The position numbers were made by a program, and so were the translations under genes. Positions 46,380 through 57,999 of a DNA stretch of 64,000 bases are shown in pieces. The stretch comes from Endomychus coccineus (taxonomy: Eukaryota > Arthropoda > Insecta > Coleoptera > Endomychidae): positions 2,976,001-3,040,000 of the forward strand of contig OY294070.1 in NCBI GenBank assembly GCA_958510875.1, read 5' to 3'. How positions within the stretch are numbered: the stretch's first letter is position 1; each line of letters begins with the position of its first letter. The notes under the pieces were generated by a model. That model saw only the letters and a list, made by a program, of their open reading frames with translations. It ran no database searches and was not told the DNA's origin.

Positions 46380-47200
46380 TCGTTACGGAATTTCTCGATT
46401 CGGTCGTCGCGCTCATAGCCCGCGATAAAAGCTATATGCAATATATGCAATAGCTTAACAGATACTCTCAGGTCTCTCCTATGCGCGTCTAACGTATAAA
46501 CTCTAACTGACGCGTAGCGAGCTCCTAGAGGCATATGTCAAAATGATTTCGTTCGTAGCTAATTACATAGGACGTCTGGAGTTCATGCAATTATGTTTTT
46601 AGATAATTCGAACCTTCTAATTTCGATAGGCCACGTGAAAATCCCGGAGTCTAAAGCGCTAGAGTGTTATAACATTCGTATAAAATAGCGAAATTTCTCA
46701 CTTTTAGAAACTTCAAATTAATTAATTAATTTGACACATGTTAGGTGTTTAGGTCTTACATTGTTTTTCGTTACGGAAATAAATAAATTCGTCGGCCTAC
46801 GTACCTCAAAAAGTCACACCCCTGTCCTAAAATAATAATGATGATGATGTTACATCTTTAATTTCTGTGGACAATGTTAGCCCACATTGAGTTTCTTGTA
46901 ATTCGAATAATATAGCACTTCCTCATTACCAAAACTACTTACGCGATCTATTTACATCCAGATGATCTTCCAAGCAGTTGCTTACAATTATACAATTTGC
47001 TTCTCGATAATTCATCGTGCTTGCAGAAACAGTTCAACGAAATTTTTTATATGCGAATTGGTATTTACCGTTATTTGCTAATTAATTAATAACAAATTGT
47101 ATGGTTCGTTTAGTCGTGAATTCCTTTATAAAATTGTAATTTAATCGATAACTGCGAGCTTGGAAAATTCGGTGATGAAACATTTTATAATATTAGAATA
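46380..47200. other. No gene recognised
   Basis: Mixed sequence, partly GC-richer than its surroundings near 46390-46560, possibly the rest of the Helentron fragment or its target. No ORF of interest. Confidence 0.35.
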
Positions 47201-48960
47201 TTTACAATCATGCAAATTTGGAATATTTCCGAAGAACGCGAACGTGTTTACGTATTTAGTTGGTGCGTAAAATCAGACGCATATTAGCCCGGCAGTTATA
47301 GAAATGAATTCTTTGCGATATTATACAGTTTGAACTATGACGCACATCGAAGATGAATAGTAATTGAATGCAAATCTATCCTGGCGCGAAAAACTAAACG
47401 TGGTCTATACAAGAAGTATTCGTACTTTTTGTAAGAAATATTATAAAGAATTCTTCGCTTCCGGTTTCTGCGTAACTATAGCGCGACTTTATGCCGACGT
47501 TTCGCCAATCAACCATTACATGTGGTATCTAAAGGGCAGGCTTAAGGCTTGAACTGATGATTCTTCTAGTTTCCGTAGCGGTATTTGTTGTGGTGACAAA
47601 ACCTTCTCGCTACACAGTTCACTGCCTTTATTCCGATGGTCAACTCCGTTCTGGCATCTGATCCTGCCATCGTGTCATCTTGTGCGAAGTTAAATTTTCG
47701 AGGATAGCTTTCCAAATGTTGGGAAGGTAATATCCTGAGTCACGGTTTAGATTATTTGGATGTTTTAGGATTTCTTTGGCTCAAGAATTTTTCGCTAGGA
47801 TTTTAGTATTTTCGAAAAGGATTTGATGATTAGTGTCCAAGTTATGTTCCACAAGTGCAAATCTACTGGTGTCACGAAGCCTTGTACAGCGCTCATGTTT
47901 TTTCACACGAGTAGCTACTGTACGACCTGTTTCCCCAATGTAGACTTCACTACAAGAACAGGGAATGCTATAAACACCTTCTAAGTGAAGAAGAGTATGG
48001 AAAAACGTGTAGAAATATTATGCTTCTTAAGGATTTTGGAAATTCGATCTGTTATATTTTCAATAGGTATATGGAAGATATTTACAATCATGCAAATTTG
48101 AAATATTTCCGAAGAACGCGAACGTGTTTACGTATTTAGTTGGTGCGTAAAATCAGACGCATATTAGCCCGGCAGTTATTGAAATTAATTCTTTTCGATA
48201 TTATAAAGGTTGAACTATGACGCAAATCGAAGATGAATATCAATTGAATGCGAATCTATCCTGGCGCGAAAAACAAAACGTGGTCTATACAAGAAGTATT
48301 CGTACTTTTTTTAATTAATATTATTAAGAATTCTTCGCTTCCGGATTCTGCGTAACAATAGCGCGACTTTATGCCGACGTTTCGCCAATCAATCATTACA
48401 GATGGTATCTTCAGAACAGGCTTGAGGCTTGAACTGATGATTCTTCTAGTTTTTGTAGCGGTATTTGTTGTGGTGACAAAACCTTCTTGCTACGCAGTTC
48501 ACTGCCTTTATTCCGATGGTCAACTCCGTTCTGGCACCTGATCTTGCCGTTGTGTGATCTTGTGCGAAGTTGAATCTTCGAGGATAGCTTTCCAAATCTT
48601 GGGAAGGTCATATCCTGAGTCACGGTTTGGATTATTTGGATGTTTTAAGATTTCTATGGCTCACGAATTTTTTGCTAGGATTTTAGTATTTTCGAAAAGG
48701 ATTTGATGATTAGTTTCCAAGTTATGTTCCACAAGTGCAAATCTACTGGTGTCACGAAGCCTTGTACAGCGCTCATGTTCTTTCACACGAGTAGCTACTG
48801 TACGACCTGTTTCACCAATGTAGACTTCACTACAAGAACAGGGAATGCTATAAACACCTTCTAAGTGAAGAAGAGTGCGGAAAAACGTGTAGAAATATTA
48901 TGCTTCTTAAGGATTTTGGAAATTCGATCTGTTATATTTTTCAATATATGAAAGATAGGC
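47201..48960 (-). repeat. Tandem 880-bp duplication of a Penelope-like 3' region
   Basis: tttacaatcatgcaaatttg starts at 47201 and again at 48081; gcgcgactttatgccgacgt at 47481 and 48361. Each unit holds, on the minus strand, a GIY-YIG fragment (CSCSEVYIGETGRTVATRVK type) and a family B motif. Units are nearly identical. PLEs are known for head-to-tail partial copies, which this matches. Confidence 0.8.
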
Positions 48961-49127
48961 AGTAGTTAAAGGAGGTGGGGGGGTTATCGCTCAGGTTCAG
49001 TTGAAATTTAGGGCGAAGTGTATTTCTTTATAGCTTTTTTAATGTTATGATGGGAGAAATTATATGATAATAAGACAGGTGAAAGGTGTTTTAATTCTGA
49101 TTTAAAGGATTGGGGTTGTGATAAGTT

Positions 49128-49340
49128 TTGGGCAGGATGGTGGTGGGAAAGGCCATTGATGTCTCTATCGGTGTGAATGGGTATTCTATACACAGAATGT
49201 TCAGTTCAAGCCTCAAACCTGTCCTGAAGATGCCACCTGTAACTGTTGGCGAAACGTCGGCCTCGAGTGGTGCTAGTGCGACGCGGAATTCATCCGGAAG
49301 ACAAGCATTTTCAGTAGAAAATCGGCTTCAAAATCGACAG
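49128..49340 (+). repeat. PLE end with family B motif, opposite orientation
   Basis: CTGAAGA at 49224-49230 and GAAAC at 49251-49255, then cgtcg and, 20 bases on, cgacg, which could form a closing stem. Flanking ggtggtgggaaaggccattg is shared with 51125-51145. Confidence 0.5.
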
Positions 49341-49359
49341 GCAAGGACGCGCATCATTC

Positions 49360-49590
49360 TATATTGGGGTTGGACTGTATCAAAACAGATATAAACTTAA
49401 ATTCTTCTTATGTATTAGATGGACTTGAAGACGAGCCGCTAAATATGCTCCGGCAACTGTGGTGGCAACAGGATGACGCAGCATCCGATAATGTGAGGGC
49501 AGACACTCAGTTTCTTCATAAAATGTTTGCCAAGGAGAGGTGAGCGGGTCTGCCAGGAGCCCCGATTTGACCCCGCTGAACTATTTTCTA
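49360..49590 (+). pseudogene. Tc1-mariner transposase fragment
   Basis: Reads NMLRQLWWQQDDAASDNVRA and a broken GAPI.PR region, corresponding to the second catalytic Asp region (QQDGAPAH-type) of transposases. Short and degenerate. Confidence 0.5.
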
Positions 49591-49599
49591 TGAATTTGA

Positions 49600-49935
49600 A
49601 TTTGCAAGGATGTGTTTCTAAATGTTGGGAAGGTCACGGTTTAGATTATTTGGATGTTTAAGGATTTCTATGGCTTCAAGAATTTTTCGCTGATAGAATT
49701 TTGGGGCTCGGGCTAGGATTTTAGTATTTTCGAAAAGGATTTGAGGATTCGTGTTAAACTTGTGTTCCGAAAGTGCAGACCTACTGGTGCCACGAAGCCT
49801 TGTACAGCACTCATGTTCTTTCATACGAGTAGAAACATTATGCTTTCTAAGGATTTTGAAAATTCGATCTGTTATATTTTCATTATATGGAAGATAGGCA
49901 GTGGATAACGGTGGTGGAGGGTTTGTTGCTGAGAT
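49600..49935 (-). pseudogene. Penelope-like GIY-YIG fragment with internal deletion
   Basis: The minus strand 49824-49618 reads MKEHECCTRLRGTSRSALSE, then HKFNTNPQILFENTKILARA. The Cys-rich first part of the domain is deleted relative to 40970-41149. Confidence 0.65.
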
Positions 49936-50037
49936 TGATTTGAAATTTGTGGCGACGTGTATTGTTTATGGCTTTTTGAATGTCATTATGGCCGATGACA
50001 TAAAGGATCTACGTGTAAAACAGATCTTAGGATTTTC

Positions 50038-50160
50038 TTTCGAGCAGCGGGGTATCAAAATACCCCCTGAAAAACTTAGCAGGGGATAGTGTACAAGGAG
50101 CTGAGTGCACTGAACTTTCTATTAAGCCCGCTATGATCTCGACCAATACCAATACCATTC
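50038..50160. repeat. Dispersed 120-bp repeat (copy 2)
   Basis: Matches 44196-44316, including the ggggtatc...atacccc palindrome and agtgcactgaactttctatt. Confidence 0.6.
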
Positions 50161-50329
50161 TGTAGGGCGGAAATGTATCTTTCAACAAGAATCGTTCAGT
50201 AACGTTGCAAACTTCCTCGCACTAATCATGAGCTCCTTAAAAGCGAAACAACTGGTTAGAACTATTAGTTTGTAATGTTACTGATCGATATAGACTAGAG
50301 TGATCCTTATCATTACAAATTTAGTTTAC

Positions 50330-50500
50330 AAAGTATAAGCTTCATAAAATTCCAATTATCCTCAAGATATCCAGTAGTGCGAATTCGCAATAAGCTATCT
50401 TCAAAGGAATGTGAATCATTGGGAGTTCCACAAGTTCCGAATCTATGTTCTCTGTTGTTCTTAATGTATATCAATGATCTACTAACTATTATGCACACAG
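50330..50500 (+). pseudogene. Non-LTR RT fragment
   Basis: Reads LGVPQVPNLCSLLFLMYIND, a decayed GVPQGS.LGPLLFL box, motif B of non-LTR RTs. No surrounding domain remains. Confidence 0.5.
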
Positions 50501-50699
50501 TTACTACAAAATGTTCTCTTACTTGAAAAATCAAATACTCAATTCGAAATTCCAACACATGTTTGCTTATTGTTATCACTATGTTTACGAGGTAATCTCT
50601 TGCTTTACTGGAAGTACACGACAAATAAATTCATTTCTTACTTATATTAACAACTTACTTATCAAAGATAAACTTTTTAGATCTGACCATTTCACATAA

Positions 50700-51130
50700 G
50701 TAGGTACTATACGGCTTGTTTCACCAATGTAGCTTTACCGCAAGAACAGGGAATGCTATAAACACCTTCTAAATGAAAAGGAGGAATGGTATCTTGGATA
50801 GGTTTGTAAAACTGGGATACTTTTAGAAGTGTGGAAAAAGAGTAGAAATATTATGCTTCTTAAGAATTTTGGAAATTCGATGTGTTATATTTTCAATATA
50901 TGGAAGATAGGCAGTGGATAAAGCAGGCGGGGGGGGGGGGGGGGTTATGGCTCAGGTTGATTTGAAATTTTAGGGAAAGTGTATTTCTTTATAGCATTTT
51001 TAATCGTTATGATGATAATAACAGAGATTAAAGGTGTTTTAACCCTGATTTTAAGGATTGGCGTTGGGATAAGTTGACAGCTCTGTGGACCAAGGAGTTC
51101 ATGACAGATTGCTTTTGGGCAGTGTGGTGG
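50700..51130 (-). pseudogene. Penelope-like GIY-YIG region, decayed
   Basis: Same family as 47201-48960 (gggaatgctataaacacctt). It contains a run of 16 G at 50929-50944 in place of the shorter G run at 48976-48985. Confidence 0.6.
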
Positions 51131-51149
51131 TGGGAAAGGTCATTGAGGT

Positions 51150-51540
51150 ATCTATCGGTGTGATTATGACCATACCTTTTTGTAAATATTGTTTAGAGAT
51201 TCTTGTATACGTCCCATTGCAATCTAAGCAACTTAATTTGTATACTGTGTGGGTTTTTTTATCTTTAGGTATTAAAGGTTTTAGATTCGAAAAATATTTC
51301 CCAACACAGTTAGTAGGTTTATGCGCAACATTTATATTATACTTTTTTAAACATTTCTTAATTATCTCTGAGATCTCCGGAATGTATAGTCATGTTATAA
51401 AATTATCTGTATTAACATTCATGTTATTTATATATGACGTTCCATTATAGATTTTGTTTATTCTTTCCCTAATGATGGGGTTGAACAATGTTTTTGGGTA
51501 GCCATTCATTTCCAGTGTATTAATATTTTAAAATTTCTGG
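51150..51540 (-). pseudogene. Second Penelope-like family, GIY-YIG N-terminal part
   Basis: The minus strand reads PKTLFNPIIRERINKIYNGT, TWLYIPEISEIIKKCLKKY, NINVAHKPTN, then KTHTVYKLSCLDCNGTY before the frame breaks. The sequence is distant from the other PLE copies here, so at least two PLE families are present. Confidence 0.65.
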
Positions 51541-51549
51541 GCTATTAAT

Positions 51550-52380
51550 AAAGATTGTCATCATCATTTTATATTTAGTTCTCTATTTTTGAACGAATTG
51601 TAGAAATGTTTGGTGCTTCTTTATATTAATTATATATTAGACCTTCTGCGAATTCTTACACTAGCCTCGAAACAACTGGAATTCAAGTTAATTGAAATGT
51701 TGGGTTAGACATTGTTATCGCGTGATTAACTATTTTTTACCAGCAACCACTGCTAATTATAAATAATCAAGCGAAGGAAGAAAAAATTCCGAATACTTAT
51801 AATAAAATGCTTCGACACTTAATACCTGTTTTGTTTCACCCGCCATAAATCTATGGATTCTCCCAACCACATTTAAAGCATATAAAGCATGGTCCATATA
51901 ATACAACAAGCTTTTATTATTGAGGTGTATTTAAACGAGAAAAATAGGTATAGTTTTTCTGTTGGGGCAATACTGAATACTATTTTAAGTAGATATATTG
52001 TTCGCAAGGGGGTGGGACGTCCTTCCAACAGTAGTCTTTTATAGTAAGGCTGGGATAATTGCGCTATCCTCGTACGTTACGATTTTTTGAAGTATTCAAA
52101 GATAATAGAGAAAGTTTCATGCACTGTATGTACATGACAGATCTGATTAAATGTAGCTAATAAGGTTGTTGCATGTTTTCCAAGTAGACGTCAAAGAAGT
52201 TAATGGTGTATTACCTTCAAGATATTGCGGATATATCAAGTTCAATGCTTCTTCATTCCTTTGAATGGCAATTCAATTGTCATTGAAGAAAGCAGCACCG
52301 GATGAAAATATTAACATGCCTATCATAAAATCATAACCCAGGAAATAAAAATGTTAATCGCATTTTGTATTAATCAGAAG
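51550..52380. other. No gene recognised
   Basis: AT-rich sequence with no informative ORF; possibly old transposon debris. Confidence 0.35.
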
Positions 52381-52384
52381 CACT

Positions 52385-52530
52385 TTATTAATCCCCACAG
52401 TGAATTGTATTAAATGTCTTGGATTGTTGTTACATAACAGGCTTGATTGGCAAGAACAAATTAATTCCGTATGCAAGATAATGGGTAGTGTATATTATTC
52501 AATCGTAACATTAAAGGATACATTAAGTAA
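52385..52530 (+). pseudogene. Non-LTR RT thumb fragment
   Basis: Reads INCIKCLGLLLHNRLDWQEQ then INSVCKIMGSVYYSI, matching the KYLGxxxDxxLxWxxHI box of non-LTR RTs. Confidence 0.5.
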
Positions 52531-52549
52531 GTAAAAATGCTTTGATACG

Positions 52550-52582
52550 AGGGCACGGTGTGAAAAGTCCCTGAAAATGAAA
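52550..52582. mobile_element. mariner terminal fragment
   Basis: tacgagggcacggtgtgaaa and agtccctgaaa match the reversed mariner end at 14060-14095. It may pair with the remnant at 54140-54900, with the 52971 element inserted between them. Confidence 0.5.
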
Positions 52583-52970
52583 CAAGAAAAGATTTATTTG
52601 GTCAAAACTTATTTTATTTCTCAACATAATCTCCTTATAATAATTATAATAATTTATTGTGAATATCTACAGGTACCCATTACAACATAATTAATAATAT
52701 AACAGAAGTTTACATTAAGCATTGACTACAAAATATAAAAATATCTTGTACGTGATTAAAAACATAATATTAATAATTACAAACAGAATACATTTTTACC
52801 GAATCATACTTTCAAATGTTTGATAGTAAATATAATGCAGATTAATATTATGTTACTAGAAATTATAAATTAATCAGAAAATGTAATAAAATTAAATATA
52901 TATTATCTCAATATTATACAATAAAAATATAACAGCCATAACATCGTGTTCTCAACATTTACCACTTATA

Positions 52971-53924
52971 CAGGGTGTTTCAGTTTTTCGTTCATAACTT
53001 CGGCAAACGCTAGAACTTCTAATAATAATAGGGGTCTTTCATATAAAATTTTTCCCTAAATCCCTTCGTTTTCGAGATAAAGGGTGTTGAAATTGGAAAA
53101 AAAATTTTGTTTTCTACAAATATCTCCGGAACCGTTGATCATACAGAAAAAAACTTTGGTGAGCAATTTCTACTCATAGTAATCTATGTTTTGTGTGATA
53201 CAAAAATTTTTTTTTAGTCATAATAGGTGAAGATTTTGAAGGGGTAGTGTGTGTTTTTCTCCCCAGCTTCTACGCCACTGGGAAAAGTACGGTTTTGAGA
53301 CGCCCATTTGAACCTCCAATGTTTTCTACACAAAAAAGGTACTCTTGGTCATAAGCTCTAAAATTGACCGTTTTCGAGAAAGATCAACTTTCATGTTGAA
53401 AAACATGGTCAATTTTTTGCTTTTGTTACTTATTCTAACGTTTAAATCAATTTTGTTTAATTAGTATTTTATTTCAAAAAATTCACCATGTTTTTCAACA
53501 TAAAAGTTGATTTTTCTCGAAAACGGTCAGCTTAAGAGCTTATGACCAGGAGTACCTTTTTTGTGTAGAAAACATTGGCGGTTCAAATGAGCATCAAAAC
53601 CGTACTTTTTCCAGTGGCGTAGAAGTTGGGGAGAAAAACAACCACTACCCCTTCAAAATCTTCCCCAATTATGAAAAAAAAATTTTTATCGCACAAAACA
53701 TATCTTACTATGAGTAGAAATTGCTTACAAAATCTGTTTTCTGTACAATAAACGGTTCCGGAGATATTCGCAAAAACCTAATTTTTTTTTCAATTTCAAC
53801 ACCACCCTACCCTGTATCTCGAAAACGAAGTGATTTAGAGAAAAATTTTATATGGAAGACCCCTATTATTTTTAAAAGTTCTATCGTTTGCCGAAGTTAT
53901 GAACGAAAAAACTGAAACACCCTG
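52971..53924. mobile_element. Non-autonomous foldback transposon, 954 bp, TA target
   Basis: Ends CAGGGTGTTTCAGTTTTTCG and its reverse, flanked by TA at 52969-52970 and 53925-53926. Arms of several hundred bases mirror each other (gccgaagttatgaacgaaaa, ttttgtgtagaaaacattgg) and meet near 53440. No transposase. Ends beginning CAGGGTGT recall the 32458-34716 element, but the rest of the sequence is unrelated. Confidence 0.8.
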
Positions 53925-54139
53925 TATACTTCGAAATAATTTTACTTACTAAGTTAATAGCTTTATTACATGTTTTCACTTTGCTGTTATTTGTATAATA
54001 TTTAAACAATGAAATTAATAACCTAAGGGTTGAAGACAATGAAGTAGCAATTCAACAAAAGCAGTTAGTTTTAAATTTAGCTCTTAACATGGCATGCAGT
54101 AATAAAGAAAAATTTATTAGATTTTCGAGTCAATCAGAC

Positions 54140-54900
54140 CCCGTATCGAAAGTCTGGGTAGTTTTATTGCAACGGAATTAAACCTTTTTTGTTTATTTTG
54201 ATACTTGATGATAATTTTTTTATATATTTTATAACCCGATACACTTCGTCCAACGGTTTTCAAATTTTTCGATCCCTTCCAAATAATACGATTTCGGTAA
54301 TCCTTCCAAATGGGCGTTTGTTTCGGCGATGACCTCATAGCCATTTCTTCAAGTTTGAAAACAGATAAACATTGCGGGGGGCCAAATCTGGAGAATATGG
54401 TGGATGACGGATCAATTCGTAGCGCAATTCATGCAACTTCGCCATTATGACTGCGGACACAGCTTCAGATCGGCGTCGAATCGATCCAACAGCTCTGCAT
54501 AATATACGCCGGTGATCGTTTTGCCCTTTTCAAGGTAATCGATATGTTCTCGTTCTTATCGCTCTTGAACATAGTCAAACACTCCTTTGAAGTTGTCACA
54601 AGGTGCTCGCGCTTGTTGTCAACAGAGAGCAACCGCGACAACCTTCTAGGAAATAGCTTCCTCATATCCAAAAATGTATGCAAAATGTTCCGTACCCGTT
54701 CGGTAGAGCTGCCCATAGCCTTAGCAATGTCATGCACTTTAACGGCTGATAGTCCAGTATCATACCATAGATTTTACGATCAGTAAACCACTCGTGAATC
54801 GTTCCAATCAATGGTGGAGAGTACCCATAATGTTTTACAAGTGTAATGTTGTTTCCACGCAAGAAATAATGTATACGCCGCCATCGTGTGGTGGCCAAAG
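54140..54900 (-). pseudogene. mariner transposase, inactivated
   Basis: Reading on the minus strand from about 54900: HYFLRGNNITLVKHYG (N-terminal HTH region), DIAKAMGSSTERVRNILHTF (second HTH), KLFPRRLSRLLSVDNKREH, TSKECLTMF, KRAKRSPAYIMQSCWIDSTP, then AE..AHLEGLPKSYYLEGI-like sequence near 54330-54240. Frameshifts and internal deletions remove the catalytic core. Family: mariner, as at 13540-14100. Confidence 0.65.
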
Positions 54901-54905
54901 ACAAA

Positions 54906-56102
54906 AACTAAAGCATCCCAGTATTCACTGAACAGAGTTCAGAGGCTGGCATGCTTAGGAGTAACTTGTGCAATGTCCACCACACCAACGGCTGCTATGG
55001 AGAAGCTGTTGGGGTTGGAACCACTGCACCTCGCCGTTCAGGCAGAGGCCATAAGAGGAGCGTATCGCTTCGATCTTATCGGCCAAGGAAAGGCTGATCA
55101 AAAAGACCGAAGCATCCTCGGATTGCTTGGATCACCTGGGCCATTGGGAATGAGATCCGATAGGATCAAGGTTCACAGCACTTCCGTGCCTTTCATGATT
55201 AAAACCGTGAATGGGCGGGAGAACGCTGGGGGCAGTCCTCATATGATATCAGGGGATTCCATATGGCCTACCGAGGGGGCACCAAGACGGAAAAAAGTAC
55301 GGGTGCTGGAATAGTCGAGAAAACGGACCAAGGGGAAAGAATTTCTTTGAACCTAGGGAATTTTGCGACAGAAATCCAAGCAAAAATAGTTGCAATTACA
55401 ACATGTGCTCAAATTATGAGGGAGAGAGCCTATGAGAATAGACAAATGACAATCATAGTGAGCAACCTGACAGTGCTTAAGGCGCTGGAGTCATACACAA
55501 TCACCTCACAATGTGTACTTGATTGCGCCAAAGAACTAACGGCACTAGCAATGAACCCCAATAGAGTAACACTCGTTTGGGAGTCTGAAGAAACCAAACG
55601 AGAAGGAACAGAAACTGCCGTCGCACTCGCTAAAGCGGGGGCGGAAAAACCACTGATTGGACCAGAGCCAACCTGTGGCATTTCTCATGCCACAGTGAAA
55701 TCTGTAATCCAAAAATGGCTCGAGATAGAGCACCGTGCCTGCTGGAGGGAACTGCCCCGTATGTCGCAATCCAAGCGACTGATGGGAGATCTCCAGCAGG
55801 AACGAGTGAAAAATCTGCTGACGTTCAGCAGACAAGAAATACGGTATCTTGTTGCATTTCTGACCGGACACGCCCCATGCAACAAACACCTCTACACGAT
55901 GGGACTGGTAGATCAGCCCACTTGCAGGGGTTGCGGCGTGGAAGATGAGACACCTATGCATGTGCTGTGTCAGTGCACGGCATACACGGTAGGTCGTCGG
56001 ACATACCTCGGAGACGATAAGACTACACCCGAGGAAATCAGAAGTATCTCCTATATCAGGCTACTGAAATTCATAGAATACACCGGACTGATGAGGGGGT
56101 AG
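54906..56102 (+). pseudogene. Non-LTR element RT tail, RNase H and zinc knuckle, degenerate
   Basis: Frame 1 (to 55314): LNRVQRLACLGVTCAMSTTP and LLGLEPLHLAVQAEAIRGAY, the thumb-to-RNase H linker of jockey/R1-like elements. After a frame shift, 55263-56102: RNase H with YRGGTKTEKSTGAGIV (usual YTDGSKTE; catalytic Asp lost), FATEIQAKIVAI (Glu kept), IVSNLTVLKAL (Asp of SDSQ lost), LVWESEETKREGTETAVALA (His and last Asp lost). Then a C-terminal CRGCGVEDETPMHVLCQC zinc motif. RNase H must be inactive. Confidence 0.8.
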
Positions 56103-56499
56103 AAACTAGTGAGGGCACAATAGGACTATAATGACCGCAGTGCTGTGGAACTCCCCTTAGGATGGAGAACTAACCAACTGTTCAGGTTCCAGAAGCAGAC
56201 TAAGAGATTTACTCTCTCGGATAGATGGCCCCGTATTAAATGTTCCTCATGGTGGAGTTTATCATTATCATACCCATTAATAAAGAAAATTGTTTATGTT
56301 CAGTATTTCTCTTCTGTGAAACATCTGTCAAAAAATTGTCAATGATAGAATGATCTAACATTTCCCCTCTCTTCTATTGCTTTTGAATTTCGAACCGTTC
56401 TCTTACGGATGCATTCAAATTGGATTGAACCGCATTCAATGCTGACGTCACTGATTCGACAAGAAAATGTTTGGGTTCAAAGCGCATTGAACACGGTTC

Positions 56500-56735
56500 T
56501 TCAAGAAAAAACAGCTAAAATCTGTTCTTGGGCCGTCGCTTCAAAACAAACGGCATATAGTCGAGGAAATAAAGCATTCCACCGTCCAAAACTGGCGCAG
56601 TAAGATGGTTTGCTGCGTTTGTTTTTTGGGCAAACTATTGCATTTTTACGACTGCACTTTTTGAGGTGAATAAGAAAAAATTAATTACTCAGTGAATAAT
56701 GAGTTAAACGGGCTCGAGTTGATTTCTCGGGGTTG
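56500..56735. repeat. Foldback half-arm
   Basis: gtcgaggaaataaagcattc and gtccaaaactggcgcagtaa match the inverted arms of 18290-19295; ends at ctcggggttgtaag. The preceding gccgtcgcttcaaaacaaac recurs at 61450-61470. Confidence 0.55.
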
Positions 56736-56978
56736 TAAGATGTATCCCCTATATTAGGCTACTGAAATTCATAGAATACACCAGACTGATGAGGAGGTAC
56801 AAACAAGTGAGGGCACAATAGGACTATAATGACCGTAGTGCTGTGGGGCTCCCCTTAGGACGGAGGACCAACCTCACGGAGGAGGGGTTTTAGTCGGTAG
56901 GAATCCGGCACACCCGGGGGCACGGGCACCCGAGGCGTCTATGTAAGATTTCCCCTCCTCTACGCAAAAAAAAAAAAT
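56735..56978 (+). pseudogene. 3' end of the RNase H-type non-LTR element with poly(A)
   Basis: Repeats 56045-56170 (attaggctactgaaattcat, agtgagggcacaataggact), then continues with a GC-rich 3' UTR to an A-rich tail at 56966-56978. A second, 5'-truncated insertion or the displaced end of the 54906 copy. Confidence 0.65.
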
Positions 56979-57169
56979 AATGAAATTCACTTTTTTCCAT
57001 GTTTACTAATATCTTCAAGGTTGCTTGCTTTCGATGGGTGTAAAAAAGTCAAAACAAAACAGAATGACACATCAGTTTTTTAATGCGTTCTAATTAAAGA
57101 TGGTACATCACACATAACACATGGAATTTTCGATTGTGACGTTAACTGTTTTATTTTTCAGGAATTTTC

Positions 57170-57610
57170 ACCTTGTATATGACTTTAGAACCCTAGTCAT
57201 ACCGATTTTTAGGATTAAATCGAAGCTTAACGTGAATTATAAACCTTCACAGATGGATGATGTCCCGATGAAGGACTTCCCGGATGACGAAACGTCGTTA
57301 TTAGACTTCTCTGATTAAAACTAAAGTTGGATTCGAATTCCACACCTGAAATAACGTAAGAAACCGAAGATTCGTTCGATTCCAAGAGATCGAGAAAAAT
57401 GACAAATTTTCCATGCATTTACCTTCAAAATATTGGAAAATTCCAAGGTTTTATTAAACACGCGTAACCTCTACCATCCATTCTATATGACTTTAGAACC
57501 CTAATCATATCGATTTTTAGGATTAAATCGAAGCCTAACGTGAATTATATTCCTTCACAGATTGATGATGTCCCGATGAAAGACTACCCGGATGACGAAA
57601 AGTCGTGATA
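57170..57610 (+). repeat. Direct repeat pair with GACGAAACGTCG motif
   Basis: tatatgactttagaacccta starts at about 57174 and again at about 57484. Both copies end gatgatgtcccgatgaa...cccggatgacgaaa(a/c)(a)gtcg. The layout resembles PLE terminal repeats with a hammerhead-like core (family C). 57121-57170 carries a mariner-type end. Confidence 0.5.
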
Positions 57611-57990
57611 AGACTCAGATTAACTATCGCTTACTATCGAGTCTTTTTTCAGATATATCACTCCATGTGGTGGTTGACGGAGTGTCCTCCGATACAATGG
57701 CTATCAATGCTGGTGTTTCACAGGGATCTGTCTTGGCACCAACTTTGTTTCTGCTCCATATCAACGATCTGGTGGAAGGTGATGGTACACATCTAGAGCC
57801 CGTATACCATTCATCGAAGTCAGAGCAGCGAGACAGAGACAGATTGAAGCAATCAATGGGGATCCGGCAATGATTTCGAAATGAGGATCTGATAATTTAG
57901 TAGAGTTTAATGCAACCAAAACTCAAGCTAGCGTCTCCCCCAAGAAGGCGGATTCCACAGTCCCTAATTTGATGATGTCAGGTACAACTA
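57600..57990 (+). pseudogene. Non-LTR RT palm fragment
   Basis: Reads LHVVVDGVSSDTMAINAGVS, QGSVLAPTLFLLHINDL: the GVPQGSVLSPTLF box of jockey-type RTs. Downstream frames are broken. Confidence 0.65.
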
Positions 57991-57999
57991 TTCCTATGA

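Noticed and set aside
55263..56102. A domesticated host gene with a zinc motif
   Set aside because: The order RT thumb, RNase H, Cys-rich tail is that of a jockey/R1-type retroelement and a sister 3' end with poly(A) lies at 56735-56978.
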